From positions 1 through 8,272 of the forward strand of contig JADZDV010000563.1 of assembly GCA_020850915.1 (NCBI GenBank): a stretch of DNA of 8,272 nt, given 5' to 3'. This document shows, piece by piece, positions 1 through 5,659 of this stretch. The notes beneath the pieces are model-generated. The model ran no database searches. It was not told where the DNA came from and worked only from the letters and a program-made list of their open reading frames with translations. This stretch comes from Chloroflexota bacterium (GTDB lineage: Bacteria; Chloroflexota; UBA6077; JADZDV01). Numbering within the stretch: the first letter of the stretch is position 1; each line of letters starts with the position of its first letter. The position numbers and the translations under genes are program-made.

Positions 1-50
1 GACGGCGCCTCCTGCAACATTGTTCGGTCGCACCCGAGCCTTTCTGTGCG

Positions 51-62
51 ATAGCGTGCTAT
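51..62. repeat. Small inverted repeat overlapping the -10 (possible operator)
   Basis: ATAGC-GT-GCTAT is a 5-bp-arm inverted repeat with a 2-base centre. Its right arm includes the first half of the putative -10 hexamer. Such placement is typical of a repressor site, but the arms are short and could arise by chance. No regulator is encoded in the window to pair with it. Confidence 0.25.
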
Positions 63-65
63 AGT
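57..65 (+). promoter_or_regulatory. Putative extended -10 promoter for the aminotransferase-serA unit
   Basis: Bases 57-65 read TGC-TATAGT, an extended -10 (TGn) joined to a hexamer with one mismatch to TATAAT. No good -35 lies 16-18 bases upstream (37-42 is AGCCTT), which is tolerable for an extended -10 promoter. Transcription would begin near base 72, giving a leader of roughly 70 bases before the ATG at 140. In such GC-rich DNA a TATA-like hexamer is uncommon by chance, and a second near-identical element lies before argF. The assignment comes from the motif alone. The rest of bases 1-139 shows no gene on the + strand that I can support. Confidence 0.5.
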
Positions 66-139
66 GCCGCGAGAAACAACTCCTCTTCGGCCGCGCCACC
101 ACGACAGGCCGGTGATACACCTGCTGGACGTAATCGCCG

Positions 140-1228
140 ATGAACCTCCGCACTCCTGGCCCCACTCCCCTGCCTCCGTCCGTCCGCGAGGCGCTCACGC
201 GTGACATGGTTGACCACCGCGGCCCCGCCTTTGCCGCGGTCTACAAGGAGGTCGACAAGAACCTCCACGATCTGTTCAGCACAACTGACGACATCCTCCT
301 GCTGACCTGCTCCGGCACCGGCGGTCTCGAGGCTTCGGTTGCCAACTTCTTCTCCGCTGGCGACAAGGTCCTGGTCGTCTCGATCGGCTACTTTGGCGAT
401 CGCTACGACAAGATCTCCCGCGCCTACGGACTCGACGTCACCGCGCTGAAGTACCAGCCGGGCCAGGCAGCGGACCCCGCGGACATCCAGGCGGCGCTGG
501 AGGCCGATCCCGGCATTGCCGCCGTCATGGTGACTCACAACGACACCTCGACGGGCACCACCAACGACGTCGAAGCGATCGGGAAGGTCGTCAAAGGCGC
601 TGGCAAACTGTTCCTGGTGGATGCGATCAGCTCGATCGGCTCGATCCCCCTCGAGACGACCGCCTGGGGCTGCGACGTCGTCGTGACCGCCGGCCAGAAG
701 TCCTGGATGATCCCACCCGGCCTGGCGTTCGTATCGGTCAGCCCCCCGGCCTGGGAGCGCCACCAGACCTCGCGCCTGCCACGCTTCTACTTCGACCTGA
801 CCGAGGCGAAGAAGGCGTCCGAGATCAGCTCTACGCCCTGGACGCCGGCAATCAGTCTGTTCTACGCCCTCCAGGCCTCGCTGCGGCTCATGAAAGAAGA
901 GGGCCTATCGAACATCCTCGCCCGCCACGCGCGACTGGGCAACCTGGTGCGCGGCCGGCTGGCAGCGCGCGGCTTGAAGCCGGTCCCGGAGGACCAGGCG
1001 CGCGCCTCGAACACCGTGACGGCCTTCTACCTGCCCGAAGGCGCGGACGCCAGGGCAGTCCAGCGCGAGCTGCGGGAGCGGTTCGACGTGCACCTGGCGG
1101 GCGGCCAGGGCTCGCTGGCCGGCAAGATCCTGCGCATCGGTCACCTCGGCTACGTCCAGGAGCCCGAGCTGAATGAGGCACTCGATGCCCTCGAGACCGT
1201 TCTGGAGCTGGCGCCCGTCGCTTCCTGA
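140..1228 (+). CDS. Class V PLP-dependent aminotransferase (serine-pyruvate / alanine-glyoxylate type; possible phosphoserine aminotransferase)
   Basis: This 362-residue cytosolic enzyme is a fold-type I, class V aminotransferase. Visible motifs are the N-terminal substrate loop TPGPTPLPPSV (5-15), the phosphate-binding SGTGG (58-62), the VTHNDTSTG segment (131-139), the LVDAISSIG strand with Asp161 that would contact the PLP ring nitrogen, the Schiff-base Lys187 in AGQKSW, and Arg332 in LRIGHLG for the substrate carboxylate. The length is normal for the family. The ATG at 140 is the only plausible start, because an in-frame TAA lies at 131-133; its Shine-Dalgarno is weak (GGA at 126-128). 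The next gene is serA, 45 bases downstream. Class V enzymes next to serA in other bacteria and archaea are proposed to replace SerC, so this protein may turn 3-phosphohydroxypyruvate into phosphoserine. The sequence alone cannot separate that from serine-glyoxylate, alanine-glyoxylate or serine-pyruvate transamination. Confidence 0.9.
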   Translation: MNLRTPGPTPLPPSVREALTRDMVDHRGPAFAAVYKEVDKNLHDLFSTTDDILLLTCSGTGGLEASVANFFSAGDKVLVVSIGYFGDRYDKISRAYGLDVTALKYQPGQAADPADIQAALEADPGIAAVMVTHNDTSTGTTNDVEAIGKVVKGAGKLFLVDAISSIGSIPLETTAWGCDVVVTAGQKSWMIPPGLAFVSVSPPAWERHQTSRLPRFYFDLTEAKKASEISSTPWTPAISLFYALQASLRLMKEEGLSNILARHARLGNLVRGRLAARGLKPVPEDQARASNTVTAFYLPEGADARAVQRELRERFDVHLAGGQGSLAGKILRIGHLGYVQEPELNEALDALETVLELAPVAS

Positions 1229-1246
1229 GCCACGGGCCGCGCACAG

Positions 1247-1271
1247 ACCGGACCGCGCCTGAGCGTCCGGT
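1247..1271 (+). other. GC-rich hairpin between the aminotransferase and serA
   Basis: ACCGGAC (1247-1253) and GTCCGGT (1265-1271) form a perfect 7-bp stem around an 11-base loop. An alternative pairing bulges one C and adds three pairs (CGC/GCG) to leave a 6-base loop. No T-run follows, so it is not a canonical intrinsic terminator. It ends two bases before the GTG at 1274 and would crowd a ribosome starting there. It could be a weak terminator, an RNA-processing or stability element, or an attenuation-like structure for serA. Confidence 0.45.
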
Positions 1272-1273
1272 GC

Positions 1274-2977
1274 GTGCGCGGCGTTCTGTCTCCTGGGTGC
1301 GACGCCTACCCGCTTACCAGCCGACAGGAAACGGAGACTCCCATCACTGACGTTGCACTGGTTGCCGGGCAGTCCGCGACCGACGAGGCGACCGTCGAGG
1401 CACCCTGCGTCGTCGTCGCCGACGCGATCGCTCGGGAGGCGCTGACCCCGCTGGAGGGGCGAGCCAGGCTCATGTTCCGCCACGCGCCAGGCGCACCAGA
1501 CCTGCTCACGCTCCTGGCAACCGCGGACGCGCTGGTCGTTCGCAGCGAGACGCGCGTCACCCCCCAACTGCTCGCCGCTGCGCCACGGCTGAAGGTCATC
1601 GGGCGGGCTGGCGCCGGCGTGGACAACATCGACCTGCCGGCTGCCACCCAGCGCGGCATCGTGGTGGTGAACGCGCCAGGCGGCAACACCATCGCCGCGG
1701 CGGAGCACACCGTCGCCATGCTGCTCGCCGTCACCCGCCGAATCCCGGCCGCCGACGCCGCGCTCAAGCGGGGGGAGTGGCAGCGTAGCAAGTTCGTGGG
1801 TCGGGAGCTGCGTGGAAAGGTGCTCGGCATCGTCGGGCTGGGCCGGGTCGGCTATGAGGTGGCGAGGCGACTCCAGTCGTTCGAGATGCGCGTCGTGTGC
1901 TACGACCCGTACGTCACCGCGGAGTTCGCGCAGCGGCATGGCTTCGAGCTGGCGGAGCTGCGCCAAACGCTGAGCCAGGCGGATTACATCACGGTACACA
2001 CCCCGTTGACGGAAAGCACGCGCGGCCTGATCGGGCGGGAGCAGCTCTCGTGGCTCAAGCCGACAGCGATCGTCATCAACTGCGCCCGCGGCGGCATCAT
2101 CGACGAAACCGCCCTGGCGGAGGCCCTGGACAACGACACGGTCGCCGCGGCGGCGATCGACGTCTTTTCGAAGGAGCCGGCCACGGACAATCCGTTGACG
2201 CGGCATCCGAAAGTCGTGGCCACGCCGCATCTTGGCGCCTCCACGGTCGAAGCGCAGTTGAACGTGGGCCTCCAGGTGGCGGAACAGCTCCTCCAGGTGC
2301 TCGAGGGCAAGCCGGCTCAGTTCGCGGTGAACGCCCCAGCCCTCCCACCAGAGCTGGCCGAGCTGCTCCAGCCGTACGTCAGCCTGTCCGGCCTACTCGG
2401 TTCGCTGGCCACCCAGCTCTCGGACGGCCAGTTCCGCGGCGTCGTCGTATCGGTTGGTGGGGAGCTGGCGACAAGCGACACGAGCGTCTTCACCGCGGCC
2501 GCCCTTCGCGGCCTGCTGGCGCCAATCTCCAGCGATCCGGTGACCTTCGCCAACGCACAGCTCCTGGCGCGCCAGCGCGGGCTGCACCTGGTCGAAGAGC
2601 GGAACGCGGACGCGGAGCCATACACCAGCCTGCTAGCCCTGACCCTCCAGACGCAGCAGGGCAGTCTGCGGGTGGCCGGCACGATTGTGAACGGCGAGCC
2701 GCACATTGTGGGCATTGGACCGTACCGCCTGGACCTGGTGCCCTCCGGCGGCTACCTCCTGGTGACCCATCACGAGGACCGGCCCGGGATGATTGGAAAG
2801 GTCGGCACGATGCTCGGCGAGGCCGACGTGAACATCTCGTCGATGCAGGTCGGTCGCGAGCAGAGGCGTGGCCAGGCCATCATGATCCTCAGCGTGGACG
2901 AGCCAATCGCCCCGGAACTGCTCGCGCGGCTGCGAGCCGTGCCGAACATGGCTGCTGTGCGGGTCGTCCAGCTCTGA
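1274..2977 (+). CDS. serA: D-3-phosphoglycerate dehydrogenase
   Basis: SerA oxidises 3-phosphoglycerate to 3-phosphohydroxypyruvate with NAD+, the committed step of serine synthesis. Counted from the GTG at 1274 (567 residues), the homologous part starts near residue 45. The substrate-binding domain contains GRAGAGVDNID (110-120). The NAD-binding Rossmann motif is GLGRVG (188-193). The catalytic triad is Arg272 in NCARGG, Glu301 in SKEP and His319 in TPHLGAST; the 29-residue Arg-Glu spacing matches E. coli SerA. An allosteric substrate-binding (ASB) domain spans about 355-490. A C-terminal ACT domain (about 494-567, with HHEDRPGMIGKVG) is the usual site of serine feedback in this long form of the enzyme. 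The start is uncertain. GTG 1274 has no Shine-Dalgarno, lies just behind a hairpin and adds about 44 non-conserved residues. An ATC at 1343 has an excellent Shine-Dalgarno. The first internal ATG (1472) would delete the first conserved strand. Function is firm; the start is not. Confidence 0.95.
   Translation: MRGVLSPGCDAYPLTSRQETETPITDVALVAGQSATDEATVEAPCVVVADAIAREALTPLEGRARLMFRHAPGAPDLLTLLATADALVVRSETRVTPQLLAAAPRLKVIGRAGAGVDNIDLPAATQRGIVVVNAPGGNTIAAAEHTVAMLLAVTRRIPAADAALKRGEWQRSKFVGRELRGKVLGIVGLGRVGYEVARRLQSFEMRVVCYDPYVTAEFAQRHGFELAELRQTLSQADYITVHTPLTESTRGLIGREQLSWLKPTAIVINCARGGIIDETALAEALDNDTVAAAAIDVFSKEPATDNPLTRHPKVVATPHLGASTVEAQLNVGLQVAEQLLQVLEGKPAQFAVNAPALPPELAELLQPYVSLSGLLGSLATQLSDGQFRGVVVSVGGELATSDTSVFTAAALRGLLAPISSDPVTFANAQLLARQRGLHLVEERNADAEPYTSLLALTLQTQQGSLRVAGTIVNGEPHIVGIGPYRLDLVPSGGYLLVTHHEDRPGMIGKVGTMLGEADVNISSMQVGREQRRGQAIMILSVDEPIAPELLARLRAVPNMAAVRVVQL
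1333..1345 (+). promoter_or_regulatory. Shine-Dalgarno placed for a possible ATC start of serA
   Basis: GGAG at 1333-1336, within a purine-rich stretch that begins CAGGAAACGGAG at 1325, is followed by six bases and then an in-frame ATC at 1343-1345. This is the only good ribosome-binding site near the serA start, yet no ATG, GTG or TTG sits at the right distance. Starting here would give a protein of about 544 residues that begins roughly 20 residues before the conserved catalytic fold. Initiation at ATC is very rare, so this is a hint and not a call. Confidence 0.35.
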
Positions 2978-3007
2978 TGAGCGCCTGCTGATCGCCTGGC
3001 CGCCACC

Positions 3008-3712
3008 GTGCCCCGTAGCCTCGCCCTCCAGCTCCTGCGCATTCAGTACTGGTTCGATCGCCTGGACGATGGACGGCGAGTCCTCGCCGCGCTGGCGCTG
3101 CTGGGTCTGGTGGCGGCCGGCTGCCTCTACGCCCTCGGAATCGGCAGTACGATCATCGTGAGCCGGCTGTCTGTCGAGGAGCCGGTCGCCGCGGTCACCA
3201 CCGCGACGAGCCCCGTCGCGCGCACGCCAACCCCCGTCCCGGCCGCGCCAACGATCGCCATTGCTGCCGCCAACCCGCCCCCCACCGCGACGCCTGACGT
3301 CGTGGCCGCGGGCGATCTGATCGAGCCGCCGGCCGTCCAGGAGCTGACCCTGCTGCCCAGGCCACCCGAGATCGAGCCGCTCAAACCGCGCATGCTGAGC
3401 ACGCCGCCGCCCGTTGCCGCGCCGGTCGTCGTCAGTCCACAAGCCAGTCCAATCCTGCCGCGCCCCGCCGCGCCGGTGGCGAGCCCCGGGACAGGCCCCG
3501 CTCACGCCACGCCTGCCGCGCCAACCGGCACAACGTCGGCCCTGCCCACGGCGACACCGCTGATCCGTCCGCCTGGCGGTAGCGCGACGCCCGCGCAGCC
3601 TCCGGCGCCGTCGCCGACAACGCGCCCGCGGACGGTGGCGCCGCCGGCTCCAACGCCCACACCACGCGCCGCCACGCCCGCGGGTCCGACCTCGACGCCG
3701 TTCCGTCGCTGA
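3008..3712 (+). CDS. Membrane-anchored Pro/Thr/Ala-rich protein of unknown function
   Basis: I do not recognise a family. The 234-residue product has a short amphipathic N-terminus (1-24, including LLRIQYWFDRL), one hydrophobic segment at about 25-51, then roughly 180 residues of low-complexity sequence dominated by Pro, Ala and Thr with TPTP-like runs, ending in Arg-Arg. This suggests a single-pass anchor with a long extended extracytoplasmic tail. AAGC ending at Cys39 resembles a lipobox, but the hydrophobic run continues past the Cys, so a plain membrane anchor is more likely. The GTG at 3008 is the only usual start after the in-frame TGA at 2978; it has no clear Shine-Dalgarno and lies 30 bases after serA, so it may depend on upstream translation. 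The frame stays open over 700 bases while keeping a sensible membrane-anchor architecture, which supports a real gene. Comparable Thr/Pro-rich exported proteins are common in Chloroflexota. Any role is unknown. Confidence 0.6.
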   Translation: MPRSLALQLLRIQYWFDRLDDGRRVLAALALLGLVAAGCLYALGIGSTIIVSRLSVEEPVAAVTTATSPVARTPTPVPAAPTIAIAAANPPPTATPDVVAAGDLIEPPAVQELTLLPRPPEIEPLKPRMLSTPPPVAAPVVVSPQASPILPRPAAPVASPGTGPAHATPAAPTGTTSALPTATPLIRPPGGSATPAQPPAPSPTTRPRTVAPPAPTPTPRAATPAGPTSTPFRR

Positions 3713-3742
3713 GCGGCGACCGCGGGCTCGGAGCCATGGCCC

Positions 3743-3751
3743 TGCTATACT
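3743..3751 (+). promoter_or_regulatory. Putative extended -10 promoter for argF-cdaA-cdaR-der
   Basis: TGC-TATACT at 3743-3751 is an extended -10 with one mismatch to TATAAT. It matches the element at 57-65 in eight of nine positions. The -35 region (about 3723-3728, GGGCTC) is poor. The expected transcription start near 3758 leaves a short leader of about 35 bases before argF. It lies in the 79-base gap after the Pro/Thr-rich gene, the second-longest non-coding stretch in the window and a sensible place for a new transcription unit. Confidence 0.55.
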
Positions 3752-3774
3752 CTTTGCACATTCCCCCGGCAAAG
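3752..3774. promoter_or_regulatory. Inverted repeat at the argF transcription start (candidate operator)
   Basis: CTTTGC (3752-3757) and GCAAAG (3769-3774) are perfect 6-bp inverted arms separated by 11 bases, so half-site centres are 17 bp apart. The left arm abuts the -10 hexamer and the pair spans the expected transcription start. That is a typical place for a dimeric repressor to block a promoter. It does not resemble the AT-rich ArgR box of E. coli. In RNA the arms could pair only if transcription began upstream of 3752, which the -10 position argues against. The assignment comes from pattern alone. Confidence 0.4.
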
Positions 3775-3791
3775 GGCGCGAAGGGGGCTGC

Positions 3792-4727
3792 GTGCCTGGC
3801 AAAGATCTCGTGAGCCTGGCCGACTGGTCGGCCGAGGATCTCACACGCGCCCTGGACCTCGGCGGTCGCCTGAAGGCGGACCGCGCCGGCTTCGCTCAGG
3901 CGCTCACCGGGCGCATTCTCGCCCTGGTCTTCCAGAAACCCTCCCTTCGAACCCGCGTCTCGTTTGAGGTCGGCATGTCCCACCTCGGCGGCCATGCGAT
4001 GTACCTCTCCAACCAGGAGCTGGGCCTCGGTCAGCGAGAGTCCGTCCCGGACGCCGCGAAGGTGCTGAGCCGCATGGTGGACGGCATCGTCGCGCGGACC
4101 TTCGACCATCTGGTCGTAGAGCAGCTCGCGGAGCACGCGACGGTGCCGGTGGTGAACGGCCTCTCCGATTTCGAGCACCCCTGCCAGATTCTGGCGGACG
4201 TCCTGACGATGCGTGAGCACAGCGGTCAGCTCCAGGGGCTCAAGGTCGCCTGGGTCGGCGACGGCAACAACGTCACCAATTCGTTGATGCTGGCGGCGGC
4301 GCGTTTCGGCTTCGATCTCGACGTCGCAACGCCCCCTTGCTTCGAGCCCGACGCCAAGCTGACAGCGCGGGCACGGCGCGAGGCGGAGGCGAGCGGCGCC
4401 ACCATCCGGGTACTGAATGACCCGCGCGCCGCGGTGGATGGGGCGGACTACGTCTACACTGACGCCTGGTACAGCATGGGCCAGGAGTCTGAGCGCGACG
4501 AGCGGCGAGACATCTTCCGCCCCTACCAGGTCAACGCCGCGCTGATGGCAGCGGCCGGCGAGCGCGCCCGGGCGATGCACTGTCTGCCGGCCCATCGGGG
4601 TGAGGAGATCACGGACGACGTCCTGGACGGTGACGCGTCGGTAGCGCTGGACCAGGCAGAGAACCGCGTGCACGCCCAGAAAGCAGTGCTCGTCATGCTG
4701 CTCGGAGATCGGCCCGTGCCGGCCTGA
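3792..4727 (+). CDS. argF: Ornithine carbamoyltransferase
   Basis: This enzyme transfers the carbamoyl group of carbamoyl phosphate to ornithine, giving citrulline for arginine synthesis in the cytosol. At 311 residues it has the usual length. The carbamoyl-phosphate site shows SLRTR (51-55, the STRTR position), Arg102 in ARTF, and HPCQ (129-132). The ornithine domain shows GDGNNV (156-161), DAWYSMGQE (224-232, the SMG loop), and HCLPAHRGEE (263-272) with catalytic Cys264. HCLPAHRG and the SMG loop favour ornithine over N-acetyl- or N-succinyl-ornithine as substrate. The GTG start at 3792 follows AAGGGGG (3781-3787) by four bases. CCCCC at 3763-3767 could pair with that GGGGG and mask the site. 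No other arginine gene is present; argF heads the cdaA-cdaR-der cluster. Whether it acts in synthesis or in the catabolic arginine deiminase route cannot be told from sequence, but the lack of arcA/arcC favours synthesis. Confidence 0.95.
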   Translation: MPGKDLVSLADWSAEDLTRALDLGGRLKADRAGFAQALTGRILALVFQKPSLRTRVSFEVGMSHLGGHAMYLSNQELGLGQRESVPDAAKVLSRMVDGIVARTFDHLVVEQLAEHATVPVVNGLSDFEHPCQILADVLTMREHSGQLQGLKVAWVGDGNNVTNSLMLAAARFGFDLDVATPPCFEPDAKLTARARREAEASGATIRVLNDPRAAVDGADYVYTDAWYSMGQESERDERRDIFRPYQVNAALMAAAGERARAMHCLPAHRGEEITDDVLDGDASVALDQAENRVHAQKAVLVMLLGDRPVPA

Positions 4728-4736
4728 GGCCCCCCG

Positions 4737-5657
4737 ATGGACACGATCACTAGCTGGCTCCCCACGCAGGTCCCCCGTCTCGACTGGCGGAGCGTCGCGG
4801 ACATCGTGATCGTGGCCGTGCTGATCTACGGCGTGCTCATGCTCATCAAGGGCACAACCGCCGTCATGGTAGTCCGCGGCATCGCCGTCCTGGTGCTGGT
4901 GGGCGCGCTGCTCTCCAAAGTGCTGGACCTGCCGGTCCTGGGCTACCTGCTGCGCGCCTCCATCCCCGCCCTGATCGTGGCGATCCCGATCCTGTTCCAG
5001 CAGGAGCTACGCCGCGCGCTCGAACAGATCGGCCGGGCTGGCGGGCTGCTACCGCACGGCATCACGGCTTCCAACATGGCACGCCAGATCGACGTGATCG
5101 CCGCCGCGGCGCACCGCCTCTCCGACCGCCGCTGGGGGGCGCTGGTGGTGCTCGAGCGCGGGACGGCTCTGGGTGAGTACGCCGGCACCGGCGTGGAGCT
5201 GGACGCGATCCTGTCGGTGGACCTGCTCGAGCAGATCTTCCACCCGAACACCCGCCTGCATGACGGCGCGGCGATCGTGCGCGGCGAGCGAGTCTTCGCC
5301 GCCGCCTGCGTGCTGCCGCTGGCGGAGGGCCTGCTGGCCGGGCAGACCTACGGCACGCGCCATCGCGCCGCGATCGGCATCACTGAGCAGACCGACGCCC
5401 TGAGCGTTGTCGTATCCGAGGAGACGGGCCAGATCAGCATCGCCAACAACGGGCGGCTGGTGCGCAATCTCGACGAGGTGAAGCTCCGCAAGGTCCTGTC
5501 CATCCTCTACCGGCCTGCTCTTGGCGACGACATCAAGCACTGGCTGCGTCCCCGCGCCCCCGCCGGCGGACGCGTCAGTCTGGCGATGATCGCCATGGGT
5601 GTGATGGGCGCCCTGGAGCGTCTTGCCCGGTGGTTCGGCGGCCCGAAGGCTGGCTGA
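4737..5657 (+). CDS. cdaA: Membrane diadenylate cyclase (c-di-AMP synthase)
   Basis: CdaA condenses two ATP into cyclic di-AMP, a second messenger that controls potassium and osmolyte uptake and cell-wall homeostasis. The 306-residue protein has three N-terminal membrane segments (about 20-38, 42-61, 66-87), a short helical linker (QQELRRALEQIGR, 88-100), then the diadenylate cyclase (DisA_N) domain to about 265. Both signature motifs are intact: DGA at 176-178 in RLHDGAAIV, and RHR at 208-210 in GTRHRAAIGITE. The C-terminus is longer than in many CdaA proteins and holds a short hydrophobic stretch (VSLAMIAMGVMGAL, 280-293) before a basic end. A Shine-Dalgarno GAGG (4726-4729) overlaps the argF stop and sits seven bases before the ATG, pointing to coupled translation. 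Its stop overlaps the start of cdaR by one base, the standard cdaA-cdaR partnership. Confidence 0.95.
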   Translation: MDTITSWLPTQVPRLDWRSVADIVIVAVLIYGVLMLIKGTTAVMVVRGIAVLVLVGALLSKVLDLPVLGYLLRASIPALIVAIPILFQQELRRALEQIGRAGGLLPHGITASNMARQIDVIAAAAHRLSDRRWGALVVLERGTALGEYAGTGVELDAILSVDLLEQIFHPNTRLHDGAAIVRGERVFAAACVLPLAEGLLAGQTYGTRHRAAIGITEQTDALSVVVSEETGQISIANNGRLVRNLDEVKLRKVLSILYRPALGDDIKHWLRPRAPAGGRVSLAMIAMGVMGALERLARWFGGPKAG

Positions 5658-5659
5658 TG
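5646..5659 (+). promoter_or_regulatory. Ribosome-binding site and TGATG overlap fixing the cdaR start
   Basis: AAGG at 5646-5649 lies seven bases before the ATG at 5657-5659, and this ATG shares its A with the cdaA stop TGA (5655-5657). An in-frame GTG at 5630 would add nine residues, but it lies inside cdaA and has a weaker site, so the ATG is preferred. The arrangement favours translational coupling of the two proteins. Confidence 0.75.

Noticed and set aside
1229..1342. Riboswitch or T-box leader before serA
   Set aside because: The stretch is short and shows no T-box sequence, specifier stem or known aptamer pattern; only the single hairpin stands out.
905..2230. Long minus-strand open frame (441 codons) opposite the aminotransferase and serA
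   Set aside because: It lies fully antisense to two genes with clear catalytic motifs, has Arg/Gly/Ala/Val-rich sequence with no recognisable domain, and is the usual result of GC-rich codon bias.
1897..2991. Plus-strand 364-codon frame inside serA
   Set aside because: It is a +1 shadow of serA with Arg/Gly/Ala-rich sequence and no domain; the serA frame carries all conserved motifs.
3110..3126. Lipobox-like AAGC in the Pro/Thr-rich protein
   Set aside because: The hydrophobic stretch continues beyond the Cys and the n-region is long with acidic residues, so a simple membrane anchor fits better, though a lipoprotein is not excluded.
3700..3720. GTCGC...GCGAC hairpin at the stop of the Pro/Thr-rich gene as a terminator
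   Set aside because: Only five base pairs and no T-run, in a region where such GC pairings are frequent by chance.
2633..4673. Minus-strand open frames of about 400 codons opposite serA, the Pro/Thr-rich gene and argF
   Set aside because: Low-complexity Arg/Gly-rich translations with no motifs, overlapping conserved genes; treated as composition artefacts.
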